Shown here: piece after piece, positions 22,866 through 30,748 of the stretch | How the letters are laid out: the number at the start of each line of letters is the position of its first letter | Position numbering within the stretch: position 1 is the stretch's first letter | DNA from: an uncultured Acidimicrobiales bacterium | GTDB taxonomy: Bacteria > Actinomycetota > Acidimicrobiia > Acidimicrobiales > Poriferisodalaceae | Length of the DNA: 37,251 nucleotides | Reading direction: 5' to 3' | Assembly (NCBI GenBank): GCA_905477545.1 | Contig: CAJQGN010000121.1 | Span: forward strand, 1 to 37,251 | Program-made: the position numbers and the translations under genes | Notes under the pieces: model-generated | What the model saw: the letters and a program-made list of their open reading frames with translations, nothing else | Told to the model about the DNA's origin: nothing | The model's database searches: none

Positions 22866-24863
22866 CTAGCTACTGCGCGGAATTATTCCTGCCGTACTGT
22901 AGGTAACTGTAGGGTCCCAGAGTAGCCAGTCAAATATTCCGATATCTGCTGCAGCGTCTATTTGAGCCTTTACTTCGTCGCTGCCGTATTCCACTCGTAA
23001 AGTAAAATCCTGTAGCCAAGGAACGATCGCTGTGTTCGTCTCGCTAAGCACTCGCTGAAACTCAGCGAGTGAGGCTAAGGTAATTTCATAGGGTTGCGCT
23101 TCAGGGTGAGAGACTCCGTATTCACCTTTGGCCCAATGAGAAGGGTAAATCATCGGGGCGATGTAATCTACGACCTTTGCCATTCCTGGAATGTCTTGGG
23201 CTATTTGCTCCCCGCGTGTAGCAGCAATGCCGAACACAGACACCCCGTGCAAGACATCAAACTCGTGGAGATTAGATTGTGCCTTTGCAAGGAAGTTGTT
23301 TATCACTGCAGAGGGCTTCTCCGAACTCGAGGTAAACCCCGGTATTCGCATTTTAGCTAGGCTGCCTTCAGGTCGACGCATGTAGTCCCAGAGAATGTCA
23401 TCGATTCCGGCTTCGGCCGCCTCGGTCGCTATAGCTAGGTTGTACTCCTGAACTTGCTCATTATAAAAATTAGTGAAGCCACCGTATTTGCTCAGAGGTT
23501 GCCCATTGATACCTTGTAGAACCCAATCTTTGTTTCCGAGGTTCCAAGCATGCTGAGATAAAATAGGGTCACGAAACGCGACGATTCTTCCAATTACTCG
23601 AACACCCAAAGAATGGAGTTCTTCAATGGCGCCACTCAAATCAAATTGACTTCGGATTGACCCAGCTTCGCGTGCCAATTGCAACTTTGAATTGTATCCG
23701 AGGTACCCGCTTTCATCTTTTAGAGTTAGCTCTATGGCATTAATTTTACCGGCTTTAATTAAATCAATAATAGGGTTTTTGAGGGCGGGGTAAGCCCATG
23801 CTGCCGCGCTGACGTGGACTGCGTGCGTTGTCGGGTACTTGATGGGCACCACGATCTCTAACGAAGAAGTGTTGCCTGCTTCATCGATAGCCAGAACACT
23901 CAAAGGCCCAGCGGGTGGACGGTCAAGCTCGAGTTTGAATTTGCCACCAGATGATGACACTGGAATGCCGCCAACTGTGACGGTGGCATCCGGTTCAGAA
24001 ATTCCGCTAATAGTTACAGGTTGTCCAAGTCCAACCGGATCCAAGACATTGGGCATTACCAAAGTTGGGGGTGTGCCATCAATACTGAATTTAATTTCTT
24101 GTGAAACGTCTCCATAGATCCGACGATCGACAGTCAGACGAAGAACATGTTTTCCCTCAGGTAAGGGAGGCACTACCCAAAAAATTTGATTTCCATATCG
24201 TTGAAATCCGCTGATAAGTGAATCATCTAAAAAGATCTGAGCAGAACGGGCGTTGGTTCCATCTATGTTGAAGCGAATTTCTTTACCTTCGATATTTACT
24301 GGTTGGAGAGAAGCGGCATCATTTATTCCCGATATTTCTATATCTACTTGCCGAATGGTTATGAAAAGAAGTCCTATTCCAATAAGAGTAAGAGTCGTAG
24401 CTAGAAAAAGAGACCCCCACCTGCGGCGTTTTGGCGGGTGCTCGGGAACATAAACAGCTAGCGTTGGGCGCCAAGTCTTGTGTTTGCGTCGGCCCGCCAG
24501 TTTTGACAAGTTGTTGGCATAAACAGGCGCCTCGGCTTTTATCGGCTTCCACGGAAATCCCCATCCGTCTGCTGGGTCGATTTTGTCTTGAGGCGCAGGG
24601 TTATTTTCAGGCGCAACAACATCAAGCACTAGTGAAGGACCAACCTGATAGCCCCGCGATGTCAGGGTCCAACGGTTCGTCTGAAATCCTGGGGTCTCGA
24701 TTTCAGCTTTTGTAAGCCCAGTTCTCCGAAGATTGTCGAAAGCTTGGATCACTTCTTGTTCGCTGATAGCGAGCGCGCTTGCAACTTCGGAGACCATGCA
24801 CGTTCCGTCTTGAGACAAAATGTGTCGCAATACTTTTTTGTCGCTAATCGCCAGAAGTGGCAC
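22866..24863 (-). CDS. Membrane-anchored DUF4015-type glycoside hydrolase-like protein with N-terminal winged-helix-like region
   Basis: A 665-residue protein with an unusual domain order. Residues 5-75 look like a winged helix-turn-helix (KKVLRHILSQDG, VASALAISEQEVIQAFDNL, then a basic wing). A Lys/Arg/Pro-rich linker leads to one membrane segment (about 151-170), then two Ig-like stretches (about 180-260 and 262-340; GTPPT and SEPDATVTVGG are typical), and a C-terminal barrel (about 345-665) like the DUF4015 putative glycosidases, with NAIELTLKDESG, LGVRVIGRIVAFRD, ILWDYMRRPEG and VDYIAPMIYPSHW. The barrel is predicted outside the cell, acting on wall or capsule polysaccharide. The start is a GTG at 24863, supported by a TAGCCT box 6 nt upstream. 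Confidence 0.78.
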   Translation of the reverse strand: MPLLAISDKKVLRHILSQDGTCMVSEVASALAISEQEVIQAFDNLRRTGLTKAEIETPGFQTNRWTLTSRGYQVGPSLVLDVVAPENNPAPQDKIDPADGWGFPWKPIKAEAPVYANNLSKLAGRRKHKTWRPTLAVYVPEHPPKRRRWGSLFLATTLTLIGIGLLFITIRQVDIEISGINDAASLQPVNIEGKEIRFNIDGTNARSAQIFLDDSLISGFQRYGNQIFWVVPPLPEGKHVLRLTVDRRIYGDVSQEIKFSIDGTPPTLVMPNVLDPVGLGQPVTISGISEPDATVTVGGIPVSSSGGKFKLELDRPPAGPLSVLAIDEAGNTSSLEIVVPIKYPTTHAVHVSAAAWAYPALKNPIIDLIKAGKINAIELTLKDESGYLGYNSKLQLAREAGSIRSQFDLSGAIEELHSLGVRVIGRIVAFRDPILSQHAWNLGNKDWVLQGINGQPLSKYGGFTNFYNEQVQEYNLAIATEAAEAGIDDILWDYMRRPEGSLAKMRIPGFTSSSEKPSAVINNFLAKAQSNLHEFDVLHGVSVFGIAATRGEQIAQDIPGMAKVVDYIAPMIYPSHWAKGEYGVSHPEAQPYEITLASLAEFQRVLSETNTAIVPWLQDFTLRVEYGSDEVKAQIDAAADIGIFDWLLWDPTVTYSTAGIIPRSS

Positions 24864-24869
24864 GTCTTA

Positions 24870-24875
24870 AGGCTA
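24870..24875 (-). promoter_or_regulatory. -10 box of a probable leaderless promoter (DUF4015-like gene)
   Basis: TAGCCT on the minus strand, 6 nt, then the GTG at 24863. It is the only GTG start among the leaderless candidates. Confidence 0.45.
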
Positions 24876-25178
24876 GTTCGGTAAACGCCGAGATAGGAAG
24901 TTGAGACAAGATTGAGTTGCTCGTTAACTGAGTCAAAAACTTTTGGGTCGATAGCCGACGTTGTTCTTGCTTGATAGTTTCAGTGGAAGGGAATCTAATG
25001 CGTGTCTGTGCTTACATGACAGTGGGTTTGACGGCTTCAGTTCTGAACGATTTGGAAAGTTTTATTTAAAAACCAACATTGGCCCAGGAGCCCGCTAATT
25101 TGCAAATGCTTGATTTATCTACCTGGGTACTTGATTGGGTGTCTCTAGGTTAATTTGAGAGAATTGTGACCGATACCA

Positions 25179-25184
25179 GAGGAG
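25179..25184 (+). promoter_or_regulatory. Ribosome binding site of the phosphoribosyltransferase gene
   Basis: GAGGAG lies 4 nt before the ATG at 25189. It is one of few strong Shine-Dalgarno sites in the window and fixes this start. Confidence 0.7.
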
Positions 25185-25188
25185 TCCT

Positions 25189-25692
25189 ATGAATAGCGAC
25201 CGTGAAGAACTTAATTGGGAAAAATATGGTTCTGCCGCTCGGGCACTTGCTCAGATTGTTGCTGATGATGAGTATCGACCTGACATAGTGTTAGCTATTG
25301 CTCGAGGAGGTCTCTTTATTGCTGGTTCGCTTGGTTACGCGTTATCGGTGAAAAATTTGTATGTAATGAATGTGGAGTACTATACGGGGGTAGATGAACG
25401 CCTCGAAGTTCCTGTAATGCTTCCTCCATATGTTGACATGGTCGATCTCCGAGATCTGAAAGTGCTAATTGCTGATGATGTTGCGGATACGGGGCACACA
25501 TTGGCCTTGGTTCGTGAACACTGCTTAAGCGAAGTAGCTGATGTGCGTTCTGCTGTTCTTTACCAGAAGCCTCAGTCAGTAGTGGACTGTGAATATGTGT
25601 GGAAACATACAGATAAGTGGATTAACTTTCCTTGGTCCACGGAGACACCATTAGTGAACCCAAGAAAGGGGTCTGTTGTCCTAGATGCATAG
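25189..25692 (+). CDS. Phosphoribosyltransferase (purine/xanthine type)
   Basis: A 167-residue type I phosphoribosyltransferase. The PRPP-binding motif is VLIADDVADTGHT (92-104), and the diphosphate loop is ARGGLFIAG (38-46). Size and the Arg-Gly-Gly loop fit the xanthine/hypoxanthine-guanine salvage group, which joins a nucleobase to PRPP in the cytoplasm. Base specificity cannot be read. The creatininase-family gene follows after 28 nt, so they probably form an operon, fitting salvage or breakdown of a nitrogen heterocycle. Confidence 0.85.
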   Translation: MNSDREELNWEKYGSAARALAQIVADDEYRPDIVLAIARGGLFIAGSLGYALSVKNLYVMNVEYYTGVDERLEVPVMLPPYVDMVDLRDLKVLIADDVADTGHTLALVREHCLSEVADVRSAVLYQKPQSVVDCEYVWKHTDKWINFPWSTETPLVNPRKGSVVLDA

Positions 25693-25720
25693 CTAATAGC
25701 TTATTGGGGGCGCAGTTTTT

Positions 25721-26494
25721 ATGAAAATGTCTCGGAATTTCGCAGATTTGAAATCAACTGATATCGATCATCGGCTTAACCCTTCATCTATTCTCCTCGT
25801 GCCTGTTGGGGCGATTGAGCAACATGGCCCGCATTTACCGTTAAGCGTTGACCTAGTCATTGCTGAAACTACTGTCTCCAGGATTATCGCTGAGCGGGGT
25901 GAAGAGCTAGATCTATGGGCTCTACCACCAATAGCCATTAGTAAATCCAATGAGCATGTTGGTTTTGCTGGATCGTTGTCTCTTCGCGCAGAAACGCTCC
26001 TTGCTCTACTTGACGATCTCGGAAGTGGCATAAAGGAAACCCCGATTCGAAAAGTTGTATTCGTCAACGGCCATGGAGGTAATTCTTCGTTGCTGAACGT
26101 TGCATGTCGTGATCTTCGAGTAGCGCATGGCCTAATGACCTTTTTGATGCATCCGTTTATTCCACCAGATCAGGGAGGGCATTCACCTCCGAGCGAAATG
26201 GGGATGGGAATCCATGGAGGCTACGAAGAAACCTCTGTAATGCTGTATCTATGCCCTGATCTTGTCGATATGAACAGTGCTTTACGAAATATCCCTGAAA
26301 AGTTGGGTAAGAATCGGTACGTGCGTTTCGGTGGTACGACTTCGTTCGGTTGGCTAGCGAGCGATTTTGGGAAATATGGACACATCGGTGATCCGACCGG
26401 GGCTACGAGAGAAGCAGGACAAGAGCTTTTCGCTGCGGCTTTAGAATTCGTTGGCGATCAACTAGAAGAAGTGTCGAAATTTTCTTTTTTGTAA
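25721..26494 (+). CDS. Creatininase-family amidohydrolase
   Basis: A 257-residue metal-dependent amidohydrolase of the creatininase family. The metal-binding set is visible: Glu33 and His35 in PVGAIEQHGPHLPLSVD with Asp44, His118 in VNGHGGN, and Glu169 in IHGGYEETS. Relatives include creatinine amidohydrolase, the formamide hydrolase of deazaflavin/riboflavin synthesis and the mycofactocin peptidase MftE, so the substrate is open; MftE seems unlikely because no other mft gene is nearby. GGGGG lies 10 nt before the ATG. It follows the phosphoribosyltransferase gene and converges on the quinone reductase pair. Confidence 0.82.
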   Translation: MKMSRNFADLKSTDIDHRLNPSSILLVPVGAIEQHGPHLPLSVDLVIAETTVSRIIAERGEELDLWALPPIAISKSNEHVGFAGSLSLRAETLLALLDDLGSGIKETPIRKVVFVNGHGGNSSLLNVACRDLRVAHGLMTFLMHPFIPPDQGGHSPPSEMGMGIHGGYEETSVMLYLCPDLVDMNSALRNIPEKLGKNRYVRFGGTTSFGWLASDFGKYGHIGDPTGATREAGQELFAAALEFVGDQLEEVSKFSFL

Positions 26495-26522
26495 ACCAGT
26501 CCTGCTTCGTACAAGAAGACTT

Positions 26523-27128
26523 TTAGCTGAAACGCTTTTGAACTCGTTCTAAAAATTCATTTCTTCTGACTAAATCAGAACGGTCTAAATAATACATAGC
26601 TAACCAATCAGTCTGACATCGTTTATGGCAGAGGAGACGAAGACCTCGAAGCGGTGTCCTTTTGCTGCCAAGACCCTGCAACCTATTCCTGAAAGGGCCA
26701 GAGCCATGAGTTGTCACAACTGAAATCCTTCGGATGTTCGACAATAGACCTTTGATATTGGCACTACCTGGAGGGAGCGTGAAAGCAACTTCGTTAACCC
26801 AAACTCTGTCGAACCATCCTTTTAACATTGCGGGAGCTCCGCCCCACCAAGTCGGATGGACTAGAACTAAATGATCAGCCCACTGTAATTTTTTTGTGTG
26901 GTCGCTTATAAGAGGTTTTTTAGCTATTGAATTTAAATGTCCGATTTTTTCTTGCGTATTCAGTTCGGGCCGAAACCCTTCTTCGTAGAGGTCAATACTT
27001 ATCACTTCTCGATTTCCGAGGCTGAGCGACTCCACTACTGCATCTCTAAGAGCTGTGTTGAATGAGGTCGGAAGCGGGTGGGCATGCACGACCAAACATT
27101 TTTTACCTAATGTGTTTCTAAACTTCAT
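26523..27128 (-). CDS. NAD(P)H dehydrogenase (quinone), flavodoxin-like fold
   Basis: A 201-residue flavodoxin-fold oxidoreductase of the NQO/MdaB type. Typical are CLVVHAHPLPTSFN at the N-terminus (FMN/FAD phosphate loop) and LVLVHPTWWGGAPAMLKGWFDRV, the family signature. It would transfer two electrons from NAD(P)H to quinones or similar acceptors in the cytoplasm. Its ATG overlaps the stop of the next gene upstream, a paralogue, by 4 nt; the tandem pair probably arose by duplication and may form a heterodimer. The insert ANIKGLLSNIRR distinguishes it from its neighbour. Confidence 0.85.
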   Translation of the reverse strand: MKFRNTLGKKCLVVHAHPLPTSFNTALRDAVVESLSLGNREVISIDLYEEGFRPELNTQEKIGHLNSIAKKPLISDHTKKLQWADHLVLVHPTWWGGAPAMLKGWFDRVWVNEVAFTLPPGSANIKGLLSNIRRISVVTTHGSGPFRNRLQGLGSKRTPLRGLRLLCHKRCQTDWLAMYYLDRSDLVRRNEFLERVQKRFS

Positions 27129-27715
27129 AAGCGACTGAGCTTAAGTTCTACTTTTTTCAAAAACATTTCCCTTTGTCGAAAAGATCTTTGATCTACGCGA
27201 TCAAGATGTAGCCAGGTGCTCCTAGCGTTCGGATGGGAGAGTAGCCGCATAGCTCTGCAAATCACCCACCTGCCAGTATCAGCTATCAAGAAGCTTTGCC
27301 ATTTACGAGACCCTGTTGTAGTTACCCCTACCAGCCGTCGCACGTGGCGTAACTTTGACTCGATCAGCTTTGTTTCACGGTTAATATCAAAAGCCACCGT
27401 TGGAATCATTACCCGGTCGAACCATCCCTTAAGAATCGCCGGCATACCGAACCACCAAGTGGGGTACACAAAAACTAGGATTTGTGATGCTGCTACAAGA
27501 TCTGCTTGTTCCTGAATCTGGTTGTCAACAATTGGATCGGCATCATGGTATCGAAGCCTTTCCTCCGGGCTCATAGCGGCTTGAAAATTCATGGCATATA
27601 AATCTATTTCTGAAACATCATGTCCAGCAGCTAGCAAACCTTTATGCACTGAGACTTTTAGATCGGCGCTATAGCTATCTGAGTCTGGGTTAGCATATAA
27701 AATTAGCGCCTTCAT
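27125..27715 (-). CDS. NAD(P)H dehydrogenase (quinone), flavodoxin-like fold (paralogue of the neighbour)
   Basis: A 196-residue flavodoxin-fold oxidoreductase read from the ATG at 27715 (MKALILYANPDSDS), where the family begins; the longer frame to 27961 overlaps the divergent gene and is not needed. The signature FVYPTWWFGMPAILKGWFDRV matches the paralogue downstream, with Phe in place of Gly after TWW. A TAGCAT box lies 8 nt before the ATG, possibly another leaderless promoter. It heads a two-gene leftward operon and is divergent from the amidohydrolase gene, so redox and hydrolysis steps may be induced together. Confidence 0.85.
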   Translation of the reverse strand: MKALILYANPDSDSYSADLKVSVHKGLLAAGHDVSEIDLYAMNFQAAMSPEERLRYHDADPIVDNQIQEQADLVAASQILVFVYPTWWFGMPAILKGWFDRVMIPTVAFDINRETKLIESKLRHVRRLVGVTTTGSRKWQSFLIADTGRWVICRAMRLLSHPNARSTWLHLDRVDQRSFRQREMFLKKVELKLSRL

Positions 27716-27755
27716 GGGATTAGATGCTATGGCCTGCAGACATGATACGGCTACC

Positions 27756-28979
27756 GTGCGTAGTGTGATTACTGTTATAGGAAATAGCAAACTACCTAGC
27801 GGTGAGCTAGTTGACATCAAAGCTATTGATGGCGTGGTTGTAGAACATCTGAGCCCAGGGAAATCGAAAGTTGATATCGACTTAGAGGGACAGCTTGTTG
27901 TTCCTGCCTTTTGTGATCCCCATGCACACCTTGATAAGGCCTTAACAGCGGACATAGTCACTAACCAGCGAGGAGATCTTGAAGGAGCTATAAGGGCTTG
28001 GCAGAGTCGCTATGAAGATCGTACTGAAGAAGAAATTTATCAGCGTTCACGAAAAGTCTTAAGGATGGCGTTAGCAAACGGAACTCTTTCAATTCGGACA
28101 CACGTGGATGTTGGGGCGGATGCAGGATTAGTTGCCGTCGATGCTTTAAGTCGGCTACGTGAGGAGTTGCGCGGGTTAATTGATCTGCAAATTGTTGCAC
28201 TGGTAGCCACTCCAATTAGCGGTCAAGAAGGCAAAAAAAACAGAAAGTCATTGCAGAAAGCGATTGAAAAAGGTGTAGATGTTGTTGGAGGTTGCCCGCA
28301 TTTGGATAGTGATCCCGAGAAGGCCATAGCTGTTGCAATGGATGCGGCATCTGAAGCTCATTTACCGCTAGATCTCCATATGGATGAGACTTTGGATCCG
28401 GCAATGCTTTCTGTCGTTGTCTTGGGTCGAGCAGTGTTAGAAAGAGGTTTCGGTCAAGCGGTTACAGCTAGCCATTGTGTAAGTTTGAGTGTCCTGGAGC
28501 CGAATCGTCAACGGTCGATAGCAACTTTGCTTAAAGAGGCATCAATGAATGTGGTCTCGTTGCCTCAAACTAATTTGTTTCTGCAGGCCCGTGATCGCCC
28601 TACTGCTCCTCCTCGAGGGATCACTCCTATAAATTTGCTGCGTGAGGAAGGAGTTGTCGTGGGGGCCGGTGGCGACAATGTTCAAGATCCCTTTAATACG
28701 ATGGGCCGAGCGGATGCTCTCGAAACGGCGGCGCTTGCAGTAGCAGCTTCGCATCAGTCAGTAGAAAATGGACTGGATTTGGTGACGGATTCTTCTCGGA
28801 TTGTGATGGGTCTACCTTTATGCGGATACGAGCTTGGTGCAAAGGCCAGCTTGGTCGCAGCGCCTGTGAGTACGGTTCGCGAGCTGATTGCGACTGCTCC
28901 AGTCGACAGGGTTGTTATACGTGATGGTGAGGTTGTCGCAAGGACTGCGTCTGTCACTGAGATGATTAGAGATTTTTAA
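27756..28979 (+). CDS. Metal-dependent amidohydrolase, cytosine deaminase-like
   Basis: A 407-residue amidohydrolase-superfamily enzyme. The metal site includes HxH in FCDPHAHLDKAL, a His in IRTHVDVGADAG, the pair in LDLHMDET, His in TASHCVSL, and the catalytic Asp in GGDNVQDPFN. This arrangement matches the cytosine deaminase and N-isopropylammelide hydrolase group, which deaminates or dealkylates nitrogen rings. The GTG at 27756 is preferred because family members begin about nine residues before the N-x-x-LPxG motif; ATGs at 27729 and 27714 are possible, the latter overlapping the divergent start. It lies directly before an ABC importer, which suggests hydrolysis of the imported heterocycle. 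Confidence 0.82.
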   Translation: MRSVITVIGNSKLPSGELVDIKAIDGVVVEHLSPGKSKVDIDLEGQLVVPAFCDPHAHLDKALTADIVTNQRGDLEGAIRAWQSRYEDRTEEEIYQRSRKVLRMALANGTLSIRTHVDVGADAGLVAVDALSRLREELRGLIDLQIVALVATPISGQEGKKNRKSLQKAIEKGVDVVGGCPHLDSDPEKAIAVAMDAASEAHLPLDLHMDETLDPAMLSVVVLGRAVLERGFGQAVTASHCVSLSVLEPNRQRSIATLLKEASMNVVSLPQTNLFLQARDRPTAPPRGITPINLLREEGVVVGAGGDNVQDPFNTMGRADALETAALAVAASHQSVENGLDLVTDSSRIVMGLPLCGYELGAKASLVAAPVSTVRELIATAPVDRVVIRDGEVVARTASVTEMIRDF

Positions 28980-29065
28980 TAAAATTATTGACGATAATGA
29001 CAAAAAATCCGCTTATTCATTATGACTAATGGCTGGTTTGAACTAGGACTAGATAGTGAGAACAA

Positions 29066-29815
29066 ATGACTAGTTTAACTTCTACTCCCGCTCTTACCTT
29101 TGACAAGGTTTCCATGATATTTCCAGATGGAACTAAGGCTCTGGATCAGGTCTCGTTGACCGTGCGACCGGGTGAGTTTGTGAGCATTGTGGGGCCATCA
29201 GGTTGCGGGAAATCTACTGTGCTACGTATTGCTAGTGGACTCTTAAACCCGTCCGATGGGCACGTAGAACTCGACGACCAAAATATTGGTTATGTGTTTC
29301 AGGACGCAACTCTCCTACCTTGGCGCTCTGTTCAGAAGAATATTGAGCTTTTTATGGAGCTTGAAGGTGTTGATAAAGAGACACGACGGAAGAATGCCGC
29401 GTTAGCGATTGAGCTCGTTGGACTTTCAGGATTTGAGAAACATCATCCGATTCGCCTTTCCGGAGGAATGAGGATGAGAGTTTCGTTAGCTCGCTCATTG
29501 ACACTGCACCCAGGTTTATTCTTATTCGACGAACCATTCGGAGCACTCGATGAAATTACCCGGGAGCGCTTAAACGATGAACTAATTGCATTATTTTTAC
29601 GTGAGCGATTCGGTGGTTTGTTTATAACGCATTCAATCTCAGAAGCCACTTTTTTGTCTACGCGAGTTTTGGTCATGAGTGACCGGCCAGGACGAATTGT
29701 TGGTGACTTTGAAATTCCTTTTGAATACCCCCGAAATGAAGAGTTACGATACGATCCGTTGTTTGCAGAGCTCAGTGGTAATATCTCTCAGGCCTTGAGA
29801 GATGGGCATTCATGA
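29066..29815 (+). CDS. ABC transporter ATP-binding protein (NitT/TauT/THI5-type)
   Basis: A 249-residue ATPase of an ABC importer. Walker A is GPSGCGKS (43-50), the Q-loop is VFQDATLLPW (Gln79), the signature is LSGGM (131-135, with Met in place of Gln), Walker B is LFLFDE (151-156) and the switch His189 lies in FITHSISEA. This form belongs to importers of nitrate, sulfonates and pyrimidine thiamine precursors. The permease gene overlaps its stop by 4 nt, and the lipoprotein gene follows, so the system is complete. It begins 86 nt after the amidohydrolase gene. Confidence 0.9.
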   Translation: MTSLTSTPALTFDKVSMIFPDGTKALDQVSLTVRPGEFVSIVGPSGCGKSTVLRIASGLLNPSDGHVELDDQNIGYVFQDATLLPWRSVQKNIELFMELEGVDKETRRKNAALAIELVGLSGFEKHHPIRLSGGMRMRVSLARSLTLHPGLFLFDEPFGALDEITRERLNDELIALFLRERFGGLFITHSISEATFLSTRVLVMSDRPGRIVGDFEIPFEYPRNEELRYDPLFAELSGNISQALRDGHS

Positions 29816-30609
29816 GCAGGACAAATTTAAGATACGGATGGCTAGGCACAGGAGGGCCTCCAGCTCTAGTGTTCGTAACGTTCGTTGGAGCTTGGTACGG
29901 GTATTCTGCTTTAGTTGGGCCAACGGAGAGAAACATTTCCTCTCCGTACCCACACGCTGTAGTTCAGACGGTATTTGGTGATTTGTCGAATTTAAGTGAG
30001 TTGCTGAAAGCTACATGGGTTACTACGAAAGTGGCCAGTGTCGGGTTATTAATAGCAATGGCAGTCGGAATTTTGTTTGCAGTTCTCATGAGTCAAGCTA
30101 AGTGGATTGAACGGTCTTTTTATCCATATGCCGTTTTGTTGCAGACTGTACCCATTCTTGCATTGGTGCCGTTGATAGGTCTGAGGTGGGGTTTCGGGTT
30201 TAAGAGTCGAGTTATCGTTTGCGTAATAATTAGCCTTTTCCCAATAATTACAAATACGCTCTTTGGTCTAAAGTCGACCGAGCGCGGGCATGGAGATTTG
30301 TTTTTGCTTCATGACGCTCCTCGACTAACGCGTTTAAGGAAATTACATTTTCCTGCAGCCCTGCCAGCAATGTTCACAGGTTTCAGAATTTCGGCGGGTC
30401 TGTCGGTTATTGGGGCGATTGTTGGCGATTTTTTCTTTGGCAGGGGGGAGAAGGGCCTTGGGATAAAAATTCGTGACTACACCAATTTTTTAGAAACTGA
30501 AATGTTAATCGGAGGCATAATATTATCTGCTTTATTGGGAATAGCTATGTTCCAAGTTTTTGGATTCGTCGGACGTGCGATAACTGGCGCATGGCACGAC
30601 GGTGCGTAA
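29812..30609 (+). CDS. ABC transporter permease (NitT/TauT/THI5-type)
   Basis: A 265-residue membrane protein with about six hydrophobic segments. The cytoplasmic EAA-like coupling loop is recognisable near the middle (DAPRLTRLRKLHFPAALPAM), although the usual Glu is missing and the loop starts HDAPR. It would form the homodimeric channel that works with the upstream ATPase. ATGA overlap with the ATPase gene indicates coupled translation. The N-terminal segment (GPPALVFVTFVGAWYGYSAL) is the first membrane helix. Confidence 0.87.
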   Translation: MSRTNLRYGWLGTGGPPALVFVTFVGAWYGYSALVGPTERNISSPYPHAVVQTVFGDLSNLSELLKATWVTTKVASVGLLIAMAVGILFAVLMSQAKWIERSFYPYAVLLQTVPILALVPLIGLRWGFGFKSRVIVCVIISLFPIITNTLFGLKSTERGHGDLFLLHDAPRLTRLRKLHFPAALPAMFTGFRISAGLSVIGAIVGDFFFGRGEKGLGIKIRDYTNFLETEMLIGGIILSALLGIAMFQVFGFVGRAITGAWHDGA

Positions 30610-30730
30610 ATTTGAAGAAATTTTATTAACATATTATTAAATCACAACCTTGTAACTTTGTTTCTGTTTGACTCTGTATGTCGGTGGTTTCGTTCTGAGA
30701 CAACTTCGGCAAAAAACTACGCTAAGCCTC

Positions 30731-30736
30731 AGGAGG
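30731..30736 (+). promoter_or_regulatory. Ribosome binding site of the substrate-binding lipoprotein gene
   Basis: AGGAGG lies 12 nt before the ATG at 30749, slightly far but a perfect core. It supports 30749, where a normal lipoprotein signal begins. Confidence 0.5.
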
Positions 30737-30748
30737 GCTGAAGACCTA

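Larger units (their letters stand above)
24864..25188. other. Intergenic region of 325 bases between divergent genes
   Basis: It holds the leaderless -10 box of the leftward gene (24870-24875) and the ribosome binding site of the rightward phosphoribosyltransferase gene (GAGGAG at 25179-25184). Inside is a possible 23-codon frame (24998-25069) preceded by GGAAGGGA, of doubtful reality. No terminator, repeat or structured RNA was seen. Confidence 0.5.

Noticed and set aside
23049-23071. A perfect 10-bp hairpin (CACTCGCTGA/TCAGCGAGTG)
   Set aside because: It lies inside the coding sequence of the DUF4015-like protein and encodes an ordinary helical segment; probably chance.
25721-26494. Mycofactocin peptidase MftE
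   Set aside because: The creatininase fold fits, but no mftA, mftB, mftC, mftD or mftF gene is nearby, so only the family name is used.
27716-27961. An upstream extension of the second quinone reductase
   Set aside because: The extension overlaps the divergent amidohydrolase and has no family match; the family begins at MKALILY.
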